Of a stretch of DNA of 64,000 bases, positions 9,601-16,575 are shown piece after piece. How positions within the stretch are numbered: position 1 is the stretch's first letter; each line of letters begins with the position of its first letter. A program made the translations under genes and the position numbers. Below the pieces are notes generated by a model that did no database searches, was not told the DNA's origin, and worked only from the letters and a program-made list of their open reading frames with translations. This DNA comes from Nocardioides sp. BP30 (GTDB taxonomy: Bacteria > Actinomycetota > Actinomycetes > Propionibacteriales > Nocardioidaceae), in NCBI RefSeq assembly GCF_029873215.1, contig NZ_CP123620.1, forward strand, positions 2,480,001 through 2,544,000, given 5' to 3'.

Positions 9601-11086
9601 AATCCACGGCGTGAGCTACATCGCCGATCAGATGACCGGCTGCCTCCAACGTGGGGTGGCTCTGGTTCAGCTCGTCCGCGACCTTCGCGAACCCGTCGGC
9701 CATCTTCGGCAGCAGCGGCAGCAGCGCCTTGATCCCAAGCGCCTCGAGCGAATCCTTGGTCCGATCGAGTTCGACAGAGAAGGTCTTCTGGGTCTTGGCC
9801 CAGGTCGAGATGTCAGATCCGCCACGCTTGGCGGCCTCCGAGATCTCCCCGACGCGCGTCTTGAAGCCGGCCATGTTCTCACCAGAGAGCTGCAACGCGG
9901 TGTTCATGCCGGTGGCGCCGCCGAGCATCCGCTTCAGGGCGTCGGTGAAGGTCTGAGCCGCCGGCGACCCGGAGGTGAGCAGCTGGTTGAACCCTTGGGT
10001 CGACTTCACCAGCGACAGGAACTGCGTGCCCATCGCGGCCTGGGACCCGCCGAGCCCGTTGACAGTGTCCTTGTAGTCCTTCATCCCGACGGAGCCGTCA
10101 AGGAACCCCTGAGACACCTTCGCCAGGCTCGGCGGCATCGACTTCAACATGGCCTGCAGGTCCTGTGAGGCCGACTTGCTCTTGCGGAACGCGTCGAGCA
10201 TCACCAGGCCGGACTTGCCCATGTTCTTGCCGATCGCGTTCACGACCAGATCCAGCGTCCCCGTCAGCCCACGCTTGCCGAGGTTCTTCGACAGGTCGGT
10301 GACGTTGATCCCGAGCTGCTGCATCTCCTTCGAGGCGACCTGGTTCGGCGCCGCGAGGTTGCGGATCGTGTTCGCCAACTCCTGGGTCGCCTCATCGGCA
10401 GAAGTCCCGTGCTGGGTCAGCGTCGCGATCGCGCCGCCGACTTCTGCGAACGAGATCCCAGCTGCTGAAGCAGACGGCAGCACCGAGGCCAGCGAGCCGG
10501 CGTAGAGCTGCATCGTCGTCTTCGCCGCACCCGAGGCCGCAACGAGCTCGTTCGTGATGTTCGTGGCATCCGATGCCTTCGCGTGGTATGACGTCATGAT
10601 CGACGTGACCGCGTTCGTCATCGTCGCCATGTCCACGTTCTCTGCCCGTGCACCCTCCGAGGCGATCTTGAGCACGTTCAGACCGTCGGCCGCGCGGTAG
10701 CCGGCCTTCTCGATCGTGTACATGCCCTCAGCGAGATCGTCTGCCGAGGTGCCGGTCTGGCCGGAGATCTTCAAGATGCCGTCCGAGACACCCTTGATGG
10801 CGGACTGAGCCTCACCGCCCGCTGTAACGAGCAGGTTCATCGCGGACTGGAAGTTGGCGGCGGTCTTCACGAACTCGCCGGCGTACTCACCGACGCGCTC
10901 GGCGACGAACATCGCCGCTCCGACCTTCGCGATCCGCTCGAAAGTCTTGCCCATGCCGGTCGCGGTCTTGGAGACATCTGTGAACCGAGCGCCCATGGTC
11001 TCGGCGGCGGATGCGGTCTTCCCGAACTCGGAGCGCGCAGCAGCGCCGTTCGCCGTGATCGCGATCCGCACGGGACGACTGGCCAT
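6656..11086 (-). CDS. tail tape measure protein
   Basis: 1476 residues, the longest gene of the prophage, from ATG at 11086 with GAGGAG upstream. The N-terminal ~450 residues show the TP901-type minor-tail pattern (GKTFERIAKVGAAMF, FQSAMN, SGQTGTSADDLAEGMY, SFAEVGGAIATLTQHG). Hydrophobic stretches around residues 560-620 could be the membrane-inserting part. The C-terminal region is alpha-helical with SPSRKAAKLG and SPSRVFKEIG repeats, which are frequent in tape measures. Length sets tail length; at about 0.15 nm per residue the tail would be roughly 220 nm. It follows the frameshifted chaperone genes as in most siphoviruses. Confidence 0.92.
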   Translation of the reverse strand: MASRPVRIAITANGAAARSEFGKTASAAETMGARFTDVSKTATGMGKTFERIAKVGAAMFVAERVGEYAGEFVKTAANFQSAMNLLVTAGGEAQSAIKGVSDGILKISGQTGTSADDLAEGMYTIEKAGYRAADGLNVLKIASEGARAENVDMATMTNAVTSIMTSYHAKASDATNITNELVAASGAAKTTMQLYAGSLASVLPSASAAGISFAEVGGAIATLTQHGTSADEATQELANTIRNLAAPNQVASKEMQQLGINVTDLSKNLGKRGLTGTLDLVVNAIGKNMGKSGLVMLDAFRKSKSASQDLQAMLKSMPPSLAKVSQGFLDGSVGMKDYKDTVNGLGGSQAAMGTQFLSLVKSTQGFNQLLTSGSPAAQTFTDALKRMLGGATGMNTALQLSGENMAGFKTRVGEISEAAKRGGSDISTWAKTQKTFSVELDRTKDSLEALGIKALLPLLPKMADGFAKVADELNQSHPTLEAAGHLIGDVAHAVDSLPGPLKSAALQAALFYPIIGKLQISMVGFGTSMRNSLGRNGLVGWTSALRDTETRSTAAGLAVLKMGEVARAAAGPLGMVALTQGIGKADTAVGGLETTLGAAAVGFSVGGPWGAAVGGAGGLIYSLAKRVEGATSDMSALQVQTAEGIKVKVDKSSVDSLITSLEKAHGDYKLLDQDAKTQALGGKVTAGQQAAVTTRTGLSAKTQADAYAGDPGAIKAAQKALDGLTASLDSFKAAQDQAASISSWSTWSTDMSTVGAQATQDFAAWGDAVQAAFTAGSINAKTYAADMKTVSAAQADGTETAQERNQAIAAANDLYAAGGKASKSYSDAAKALKTELGTGAQVQDGYNASVRDLASSLGITVAQLHKLPAKVQSKVELDGAPQTANQARQLLGDLGKFLEFKQLRSVVSLDGVALSSRQLASYLAQVRATPQQVVTAYKANGVALTSSEVAALQKQFDLTPKEVSVLLRAKGFDAAKSSVQGLVAAASRAAGQSAGLGSSAGSSFGSGYTSGIAKWTGPAQYAAAAMANAAHAAAMHAQDSHSPSRKAAKLGRWFSEGYAIGIADPSIVAQATKGGGDLAKAAAKGADKEGKKHAQSKNGAIISDLLNSLLTGVKGGSIDGALSKISGLVDRKITGKHQTKRQNKILDALKPQENTVKALAKQYDAILSGTNATGDGPSALAGFSKKLKAEMLAVSKITGDQINNLKDAQQALQDYEKAASDYAASIKDAVVATGDITTLGINQQTGGVSLSVLLSDMQSKVAAAEKFKIDMEKLTKAGLNQTDLQQLYAAGPDSLATADAILSGGAAAIKQINGLSAQLTATGAGLGAEASKTFYSAGINAAQGLVDGLKSKEDAVAALGKKMAKSLVDEVKKELKIKSPSRVFKEIGTFSVQGLDSGFNTTAIKHIGSSSATTLIKGFGRPALSAYMSTSATSAAAASRPQAMHLTADQLSDLLMGQKVRAWMAAADGVGVRQSA

Positions 11087-11154
11087 CAGCGGTGCTCCTC
11101 TCCAAAGGGCGGTGTGACGCGGTGCTCAGACGGGACGCGCGAACGCGCCGCCGG

Positions 11155-11621
11155 TCACTGACTGGCGGCGCGTTCGCGCACGGTGTGGAAGGCGTCGCGC
11201 TCGACTTGCGACAGGCGCTTCCATTCACTCGACGGCTGGCCGGTGGTCAGACACCAGGCCGCCATCTCTTCGGCTACTGCTCGGGCTGCTCGGCGCCTTT
11301 TCCCGCTTCGGTCTCCGGCTTGCCCAGCGGCTGCGGCTCGTCGGGATCGTCCTCGTCCTCGGCGTCCGGCGCGAAGTAGTCGTCGAGCTCTCCCACGGGC
11401 AGCTCGAGCACGAACTTCTTCGCGTCGGCGACGCTGAGGCCCTCACGACGCTTCAGCACGAAGATCGAGTTCCGCTTGAACCAGTTGACCGTCGCCGGTG
11501 TGCTGCCCAGGAAGGCCTCCCAGCGGTCGATCTCTTCCTGCCCGTTGACGGAGTCCATGACCTCGCCGAGAGTCATGGTCGGGGCGGCAGGCTTCGGGGT
11601 CGGGGTGTTGCTCTTGGTCAT
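11155..11621 (-). CDS. tail assembly chaperone, -1 frameshift product (G-T-like)
   Basis: Reading zero frame from 11621 to the heptamer GGGAAAA and then slipping back one base gives a 155-residue product. The first 108 codons are shared with the short form. The next 47 codons run to TGA at 11155. The extension reads AVAEEMAAWCLTTGQP, EWKRLSQVERDAFHTV and RERAASQ. It is a coherent alpha-helical sequence, unlike the unused frame. This is the classical G/GT arrangement of long-tailed phages, in the expected place directly before the tape measure gene. The ratio of the two products usually matters for tail assembly. Confidence 0.75.
11274..11621 (-). CDS. tail assembly chaperone, short form (G-like)
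   Basis: 115 residues ending EAGKGAEQPEQ at TAG 11274. An acidic C terminus (DAEDEDDPDEP) and its place between the tail genes and the tape measure match the lambda gpG class. This is the zero-frame product; a programmed -1 slip makes the longer form listed separately. The protein binds the tape measure and recruits tail tube subunits. A Shine-Dalgarno-like AAGGACAG precedes the ATG. Confidence 0.8.
   Translation of the reverse strand: MTKSNTPTPKPAAPTMTLGEVMDSVNGQEEIDRWEAFLGSTPATVNWFKRNSIFVLKRREGLSVADAKKFVLELPVGELDDYFAPDAEDEDDPDEPQPLGKPETEAGKGAEQPEQ
11298..11304 (-). promoter_or_regulatory. -1 ribosomal frameshift slippery heptamer GGGAAAA
   Basis: On the minus strand the zero-frame codons are GGA AAA preceded by G, forming the X XXY YYZ heptamer G GGA AAA. 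Both tRNAs can re-pair after a one-base slip (GGG AAA). It lies 8 codons before the zero-frame stop and opens a 47-codon extension. I did not identify a downstream pseudoknot. Confidence 0.75.
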
Positions 11622-11666
11622 GGCACTGTCCTTCTGGTGTTGGGGAAACGGATGTCGCGGACGAGC

Positions 11667-12050
11667 TCAGGCGAGCCCGCGCGCGACGAGGAGACGGTTG
11701 ATCTCGGCCTCGAGGATCAGAGGCGCGAGGAACTGCATCCGCGCGTCGGCGGACTGCATGAACATGGCGGCCCGGATGTGGTGGGCCTTCCACCCGTAGT
11801 TGATCGGACCGGCGTACGGGACCGACGTGCGACCAGCTGAGACCACGGCCTTGGCCTTGGCTCGGTTGCCCCGCACGTCGGCCCGTAGCCGACCCGTCTC
11901 CCCAACGGGCGCGTGGGCCTGGATGATCTGTGCGCTCTGGGTGGCGATCTTGGCCATCGCATTGCGCAGGTCCATCACCTCGATGCCCATGCCCTCCAGG
12001 GCACGCACCGTGGCGCTTAGACCTTCGACGCGGACGACGGCGTACGCCAT
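11667..12050 (-). CDS. HK97 gp10-like head-tail/tail completion protein
   Basis: 127 residues from ATG at 12050. The sequence AQIIQAHAPVGETGRLRADV followed by PYAGPINYGW is the typical signature of HK97-gp10-like proteins (a TGxL element, then PYA and a Y-G-W element), which complete the neck/tail end. It lies after the major tail protein and before the chaperone, a slightly unusual order because gp10-like genes commonly precede the major tail gene. Family identity is fairly clear; the exact structural role is inferred. Confidence 0.65.
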   Translation of the reverse strand: MAYAVVRVEGLSATVRALEGMGIEVMDLRNAMAKIATQSAQIIQAHAPVGETGRLRADVRGNRAKAKAVVSAGRTSVPYAGPINYGWKAHHIRAAMFMQSADARMQFLAPLILEAEINRLLVARGLA

Positions 12051-12076
12051 GACGATCAGACCTCCAGGCTGGGACG

Positions 12077-12523
12077 TCAGCTTCCGCTGGACGTCTTGAA
12101 GTTCGACGGGCCGATGCCGTCGGGGATCTCCCAGCTGGCGCTGAACGTCTGGCGGCTCTTCGCGGAGGCGTTCGCGTCGCCGCCGATGAAGTCGCCGTCA
12201 GGAGCCGCGATCACCGCGTCGAACTCGATCTGCGGGTTGGTCGGCGACGCGGTGGCGCCGCCGTACGGGGCGAGGACGACAGGCACCGTGGTCCCGGCCG
12301 CCGAGATGATCTTCATCTGCAGCGACTCGGACGAGAGATCCTGTCCCGCGGTGAACTGGAGGGTCCAGTCCTTCGAGCCACCAGCCGCCGCGGCGGCAAA
12401 GGTGACGAAATCGGAGTCGCTGTCCGCTGCGGACAGCTTCGCCGAGGAGATCTCTGCGGTGAACGCGTCACCGTCGATCTCGATGGTCATCAGGCGCGTG
12501 CCGAGAGGCAGAGTGCCGGCCAT
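12077..12523 (-). CDS. major tail (tube) protein
   Basis: 148 residues, beta-rich, from ATG at 12523 with AAAGGGG 7 nt upstream. Motifs such as WTLQFTAGQDLSSESL, PQIEFDAVI and RQTFSASWEIPDG are typical of small siphovirus tube proteins. Its position two genes before the chaperone and tape measure supports this. A terminator-like hairpin lies just upstream (12552-12577), so it may have its own expression level. Identity is by position and fold-like pattern, not a catalytic motif. Confidence 0.65.
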   Translation of the reverse strand: MAGTLPLGTRLMTIEIDGDAFTAEISSAKLSAADSDSDFVTFAAAAAGGSKDWTLQFTAGQDLSSESLQMKIISAAGTTVPVVLAPYGGATASPTNPQIEFDAVIAAPDGDFIGGDANASAKSRQTFSASWEIPDGIGPSNFKTSSGS

Positions 12524-12551
12524 GTTGCTACCCCTTTCCGGGCATGAAGAA

Positions 12552-12577
12552 AGCCCCGGGGCGGCCGCCTCGGGGCT
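12552..12577 (-). terminator. terminator-like hairpin before major tail gene
   Basis: AGCCCCG (12552-12558) pairs with CGGGGCT (12571-12577), extended inward by three more pairs including one G-T. On the minus strand the stem is followed by TTTCTTC, a weak U-tract. It stands between the 12611-12910 gene and the major tail gene, so it may attenuate transcription there. Confidence 0.45.
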
Positions 12578-12610
12578 GGATGCTGGTGCTGCTGTGGGTG
12601 GTGCTGGGTG

Positions 12611-12910
12611 CTACTTGCGCCGGCCTCGGCGGGACGGCTTCTCCGGCGCGGCCGGCTGGCCGTGCCGCAAGAACGGGGACTCGACCTCGCGGGCCTCGCG
12701 ATTGCCCGACAGGTGCCACTCCCGGACACCGGCGGCCTTCGCCTCGGCGGCCGCCTTGAGCCGGATTTCAAGACCCTCGGGCACCTCCTCGGTGCACACG
12801 CGCAGCTGGGCGGCCTTAACCGCCTTCACGACCTGGTCCGAGTAGTCCGCGGCCTTCTCCCCAGGGTTGTCGTCGGCTGCCATGGGTGGGGTGTTCTGCT
12901 CCTCGTTCAC
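12611..12910 (-). CDS. hypothetical phage head-tail region protein
   Basis: 99 residues from GTG at 12910, preceded by AAAGGAGCTCCC, which supports GTG over the later ATG at 12883. It is highly charged with no membrane segment. One Cys sits in RVCTEEVP, and the C terminus is basic (SRRGRRK). No family is recognised. It lies between the putative tail terminator and the major tail protein. Confidence 0.6.
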   Translation of the reverse strand: MNEEQNTPPMAADDNPGEKAADYSDQVVKAVKAAQLRVCTEEVPEGLEIRLKAAAEAKAAGVREWHLSGNREAREVESPFLRHGQPAAPEKPSRRGRRK

Positions 12911-12927
12911 GGGAGCTCCTTTCCGGA

Positions 12928-13350
12928 TCAGATGAGAGGGATCTGGGCGGCGACCTCGATCGCCACGCCGGGATAGATCTGGTTGCCAGCCTCGACACCC
13001 TGAGGGCTCGCCACGTTGACCACCCAGAACAGAGCCGACGGGGCGATCGCTGCGGCGATCTGCAGGATCAGGTCGTTGATCTGCCCGACCACGACGTCGT
13101 TGTCCGCACTCGGCACGGCGACGAGCACAGTCATGTGCAGGACCGCGTTGCCGAAGTTCAAACCCTCGTCGTCGAAGCTGAGATAACCGTTGGCGATCGA
13201 GGGCAGCACTTCGATGAACGGCGGTGCGACCGGATTGAGTACGAAGGCTGAGACGTTATCGACCGGGAGCACGTGGTCGGCCATCGTGATGGTGGCATCC
13301 GAGAGCAGGTCGACCAGCGCTGTGAAGGCGCCATCGATGCTGGTGCCCAT
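12928..13350 (-). CDS. putative tail terminator / neck protein
   Basis: 140 residues from ATG at 13350, which overlaps the stop of the connector gene (TGATG). The sequence starts MGTSIDGAFTALVDLLSDA and contains NFGNAVLHMTVLVAVPSADN. That fits the alpha-beta tail terminator/minor capsid class found between connectors and the tail tube. No diagnostic motif is visible, so the function rests on gene order: connector, this gene, tail tube. Confidence 0.5.
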   Translation of the reverse strand: MGTSIDGAFTALVDLLSDATITMADHVLPVDNVSAFVLNPVAPPFIEVLPSIANGYLSFDDEGLNFGNAVLHMTVLVAVPSADNDVVVGQINDLILQIAAAIAPSALFWVVNVASPQGVEAGNQIYPGVAIEVAAQIPLI

Positions 13351-13682
13351 CAGCCGACCCAGAACTTCGCTGAGATCCACGGCGCAAGCACGGGTCGCGC
13401 TGCGGCGAGCGGATCGCGCGCGATCCGGATCGGCGTCGCGGCAGTGCCATCGTCGGCGGCGAACTGCTGGTTGACGATGCCGTTCGGGGCGGCGTCTTGG
13501 TTGTACAGCTGGACCGCCGTCAGAAGGTGGGCGCGATCGAGGATCTCTTCGGGCACCTCGACATCTCCGACCTCGTGCGTCACCAGGGTTGCGGCCTGCG
13601 TGATCAGATCGGTCAGATCCTGGTCTGTGACGGTCCCTCCCGCGCCGACCTTGCGGCGCAGGAGGGCAGCGTCGAGAGCCAT
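13350..13682 (-). CDS. head-tail connector, HK97 gp6-like
   Basis: 110 residues, mostly alpha-helical. It begins MALDAALLRRKVG, has an acidic helix (DQDLTDLITQAATLVTHEVG) and a Gly/Trp C terminus (WISAKFWVG). This matches the size and helical pattern of gp6/gp15-type connectors that sit under the portal. It follows the capsid and a small head protein and precedes the tail terminator candidate. ATG at 13682. Confidence 0.6.
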   Translation of the reverse strand: MALDAALLRRKVGAGGTVTDQDLTDLITQAATLVTHEVGDVEVPEEILDRAHLLTAVQLYNQDAAPNGIVNQQFAADDGTAATPIRIARDPLAAARPVLAPWISAKFWVG

Positions 13683-13684
13683 CG

Positions 13685-14131
13685 TCAGCTCTCGGGCTCG
13701 GCGTCGGTGCCCGGCTCGGGGCCGGCCGGCTCACCGGCGTCTGGAGTGTCGCCAGCGCCCTCACCGTCGGCGGCGTCGGCGGCGGCGCCCGTCTGCGACG
13801 CCTGCGCGTCATCGGCCACGAGCGCCGCGACCAGGTCGTGGTTCTTGCGACCGGCAGGAACGATCTTGCGGTCGTCCTCGCGATCCTCGTTGCGCTTTGC
13901 GATCTCGGCCTTGAGATCCTTCGCGTTGAGCGAGGCGTACGCGGCGCCCGGCTCGTCGCGAGCGTCACGGACACGGAACTGGGAGCTCGCCTCGGCCGGC
14001 GAGAACAGGTCCGGATGGTCCTTGAGCAGAGCGTGGCTCTCCTCGACGCGGGTGACGCCCTTCCTGATGCGGGTCGGCGCGCCCTCGTAGTCGACGATCG
14101 CCGTCTTGTTGGCCACGAATACCTCAGCCAT
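13685..14131 (-). CDS. hypothetical head protein with SAP/HeH-like segment
   Basis: 148 residues from ATG at 14131, preceded by GAAGGAGGCAGAC; this Shine-Dalgarno is the reason to reject the upstream in-frame start at 14188. The first half includes VANKTAIVDYEGAPTRIRKG. A helical LNAKDLKAEIAKRNED...DLVAALVADD segment recalls SAP/HeH domains often found in small phage head proteins. The last ~40 residues are acidic and Gly/Ala/Asp-rich, likely disordered. It lies directly after the capsid gene. Confidence 0.55.
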   Translation of the reverse strand: MAEVFVANKTAIVDYEGAPTRIRKGVTRVEESHALLKDHPDLFSPAEASSQFRVRDARDEPGAAYASLNAKDLKAEIAKRNEDREDDRKIVPAGRKNHDLVAALVADDAQASQTGAAADAADGEGAGDTPDAGEPAGPEPGTDAEPES

Positions 14132-14229
14132 GTCTGCCTCCTTCGGCTTGACGGGGTGGGTGGAGCGGTCGGCCCCGGGCGGAATCAACGTCCACCCGGG
14201 GCCGCCCGGTCAGGGGCGTGCTGACGGGG

Positions 14230-16575
14230 TCAGCTGGCCTTGATCTGCAGGGTCCGCAGCGCCTGGGGCACGAGCACCTTGGACCCGTTGAACCACCAGG
14301 CGAAGATGCCGCGCTGGCCGGTCGGGCGACCGTTGGCGCCGAAGACCTGCGGGACGAGCTCGACGCTCATGCCGATGCGGTCCACGATGATGAACCCTCG
14401 CTGGAAGTCGCCGTAGACGGCGACCTTCTTCCCAGCGGTGAGAGCGAACGCCGGAATGGCGCTGGCCTCGTTGACCGGCTTACCGAGCAGCCGCTGACCC
14501 TTGTCGTCGGCCAGCGCCGCCCAGATGTCGCCGTCTTCGTCGAGGCCGCGGACCGCGTCGTAGAACGAGTCCTCGGCCAGCCACTGCGCGTTGTTGCGGA
14601 AGCGGTGCGGCAGGGCGTTCTTCACCGCGAACAGGTCCGTGCGGGCCAGGGCGGTGGCCGAGCCGGTCTGCACGAGGTTGGTGGCGCCGGTCAGGACGCC
14701 CTGGGGCAGGGTGCCGCCACCGGTGACGGCCGTGCCGGCGCCGGTGACGAACGACGTCGCCTCCTCGGTGGCCTTGGCGTCGGCGAGCATCATGGTGAGC
14801 TCGTCGCGCAGGGCCGCCCAGGACTGCTCCAGAGCGACCGAGAACGGCACGAACCCGTCGACACGGGAGGTGTCGACGACCGGCTGGTCGAACGAAGGGC
14901 TGTCGTCGTTGGCCTCGTCGGTCTCTCCCTTGCGGGTGACGGTGATGCCGGCCGAGGTGAGGCCCTCCCACTTCTTGCCGGTGATCTGCACGACCCGCGC
15001 CAGCCCACGAAGCGGGTTGGTCACACCGTCGTTGGTGAGGATCACTGTCGGGTCGAGCTGGAAGGGCACTGCGTAGCCGCCGTCCTCGTCCGAGCCGAGG
15101 GAGAGCGCACGCTGCTCCTCGGCCGAGAGCGGCTTCTTGCTGATCGCCTTGCCGAAGGCCCGCTCGTAGGCCGGCGAGCCGGTCGAAAGGATCCGCTGGG
15201 CGAGCACGTCGGGGGCGTCGACCCGCTGGAGCAGGTCGACGACTGTCGCCTGCGCGGCCGAGCGGTCCTCGACGCCCGGGAAGCGTGCCGACTCCACGGC
15301 CCGCATCGCGTTCTCGTGCATCAGGCCGTGCAGCTCGTCGAGGCTGCGGGCCTTGGTCCGCATCGCGTTGAGGTCGTACGGGTCGACCACCTTGCGCACG
15401 TTGGGAGCACCGAACGCGGCACTGCGAGCGGCCGGCGCGTCGTGCGACTCGCCTGCGGAGGGGTTGTCCGCGATCGAGCGCAGGTACTCCTCGCGCTTGG
15501 TCTGCGCCTCGGTGGCCTCGACGTGGCCGGCGCGCTCGGTGGCGAGGGTGTCCCACTCGGCCTGAACGTCGTCGGGCAGCGCGCCGCCGCGGTGCTCGGT
15601 GTTGATCTCGGTGAGTCGAGCGTCGATGTCGGTCATCCGAGCCGCACGCTCTTCGATGGTCATGTTCGCCATGACGGTGTCCTTCCTGGACGGGTTGGGT
15701 GTGGTTGCCGTGGAGTGCTTGACCGGAGGCGGGTCCGCGGCCTTGCTGCGGGCCGCCTGCTCGGCGGGTGCAGGGGTGGCCTTGGAGTGCCCGGCGTGCG
15801 GGTCCTCGGTGGTGCGCTGGCTGGTGCCCTCGGGCTCGGGAGCCCTCGGGGCCGGGGCGCGCGAACCCCGGACGCTTCGGATGGCAGCCTCGTAGGCGAC
15901 GGTGTCGCGGCGAGCGAGCTGCTCGTAGAACTGGTCCGTGGTGGACCGCAGGCCTGTGACGCCGTTCGTGGCGGGGGAGGCCGGCCAGATGGTGGGCCCG
16001 AACTCGATCAGTCGGACCTCGGTGATGGTGCGCTGCGGCAACGCGGCCCACGCGGGGTTGCCGGTGTCCTCCCAGCCGTCGGAGTCCGGCTCGATGAACT
16101 CGTCGCGCAGCGGCTGGAAGCGGAACGACTGCCCGTAGGCGCCGCCCGCGAGTGCCGGGGCCAGGTCGCGGTTGTAGGAGGTGTCGAACAGCGGGGTTTC
16201 GGCGTACACGCCGCTCGACCGCTCCTCGAGCACGCTGGGCACACCGAGCGGCTTGTCGGCGACGGTGGGGTCGAAGCCGTGTTCGAGGATCACCCGCACT
16301 GGCGACTGATCGGTGCGGTTGGTGATCGTGCGCTTGAACGCCCCGGGCGCCAGCCGCTCGATGAAGTGGCCCTCCCAGTAGGAGTTGATCTCGTACCACT
16401 CGTTGAACAGCGAGAACTCGCCGACCAGTGTGCCGGGGCCGGCGTCCTGCGGGTCGGTGCCGTCCTCGGCCGGCTCGGCGGCACGCAGCTCGGTGCGGAC
16501 GTCGCGACTGCGGACGATGTCGATGTCGAGGCGCTGCGGGATTGCCTCGCCATCCAGTGTCAGTGCCTCAGGCAT
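14230..16575 (-). CDS. fused prohead protease - HK97-type major capsid protein
   Basis: 781 residues from ATG at 16575 with AGGAGG 5 nt upstream. Residues ~40-230 are an S78/U35-type prohead protease, with the His motif RVILEHGFDP and the Ser motif GGAYGQSFRF. Residues ~235-301 form a low-complexity linker rich in Pro, Ala and Thr. From Met302 (MANMTIEERAARM, base 15672) comes an HK97 delta/scaffold region and the capsid fold (SDEDGGYAVPFQLDP, VQITGKKWEG, QRGIFAWWFNG). The internal ATG at 15672 has its own AGGAAGG Shine-Dalgarno, so free capsid protein may also be made by internal initiation. Protease and capsid are separate genes in many phages; here no stop separates them. Confidence 0.88.
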   Translation of the reverse strand: MPEALTLDGEAIPQRLDIDIVRSRDVRTELRAAEPAEDGTDPQDAGPGTLVGEFSLFNEWYEINSYWEGHFIERLAPGAFKRTITNRTDQSPVRVILEHGFDPTVADKPLGVPSVLEERSSGVYAETPLFDTSYNRDLAPALAGGAYGQSFRFQPLRDEFIEPDSDGWEDTGNPAWAALPQRTITEVRLIEFGPTIWPASPATNGVTGLRSTTDQFYEQLARRDTVAYEAAIRSVRGSRAPAPRAPEPEGTSQRTTEDPHAGHSKATPAPAEQAARSKAADPPPVKHSTATTPNPSRKDTVMANMTIEERAARMTDIDARLTEINTEHRGGALPDDVQAEWDTLATERAGHVEATEAQTKREEYLRSIADNPSAGESHDAPAARSAAFGAPNVRKVVDPYDLNAMRTKARSLDELHGLMHENAMRAVESARFPGVEDRSAAQATVVDLLQRVDAPDVLAQRILSTGSPAYERAFGKAISKKPLSAEEQRALSLGSDEDGGYAVPFQLDPTVILTNDGVTNPLRGLARVVQITGKKWEGLTSAGITVTRKGETDEANDDSPSFDQPVVDTSRVDGFVPFSVALEQSWAALRDELTMMLADAKATEEATSFVTGAGTAVTGGGTLPQGVLTGATNLVQTGSATALARTDLFAVKNALPHRFRNNAQWLAEDSFYDAVRGLDEDGDIWAALADDKGQRLLGKPVNEASAIPAFALTAGKKVAVYGDFQRGFIIVDRIGMSVELVPQVFGANGRPTGQRGIFAWWFNGSKVLVPQALRTLQIKAS

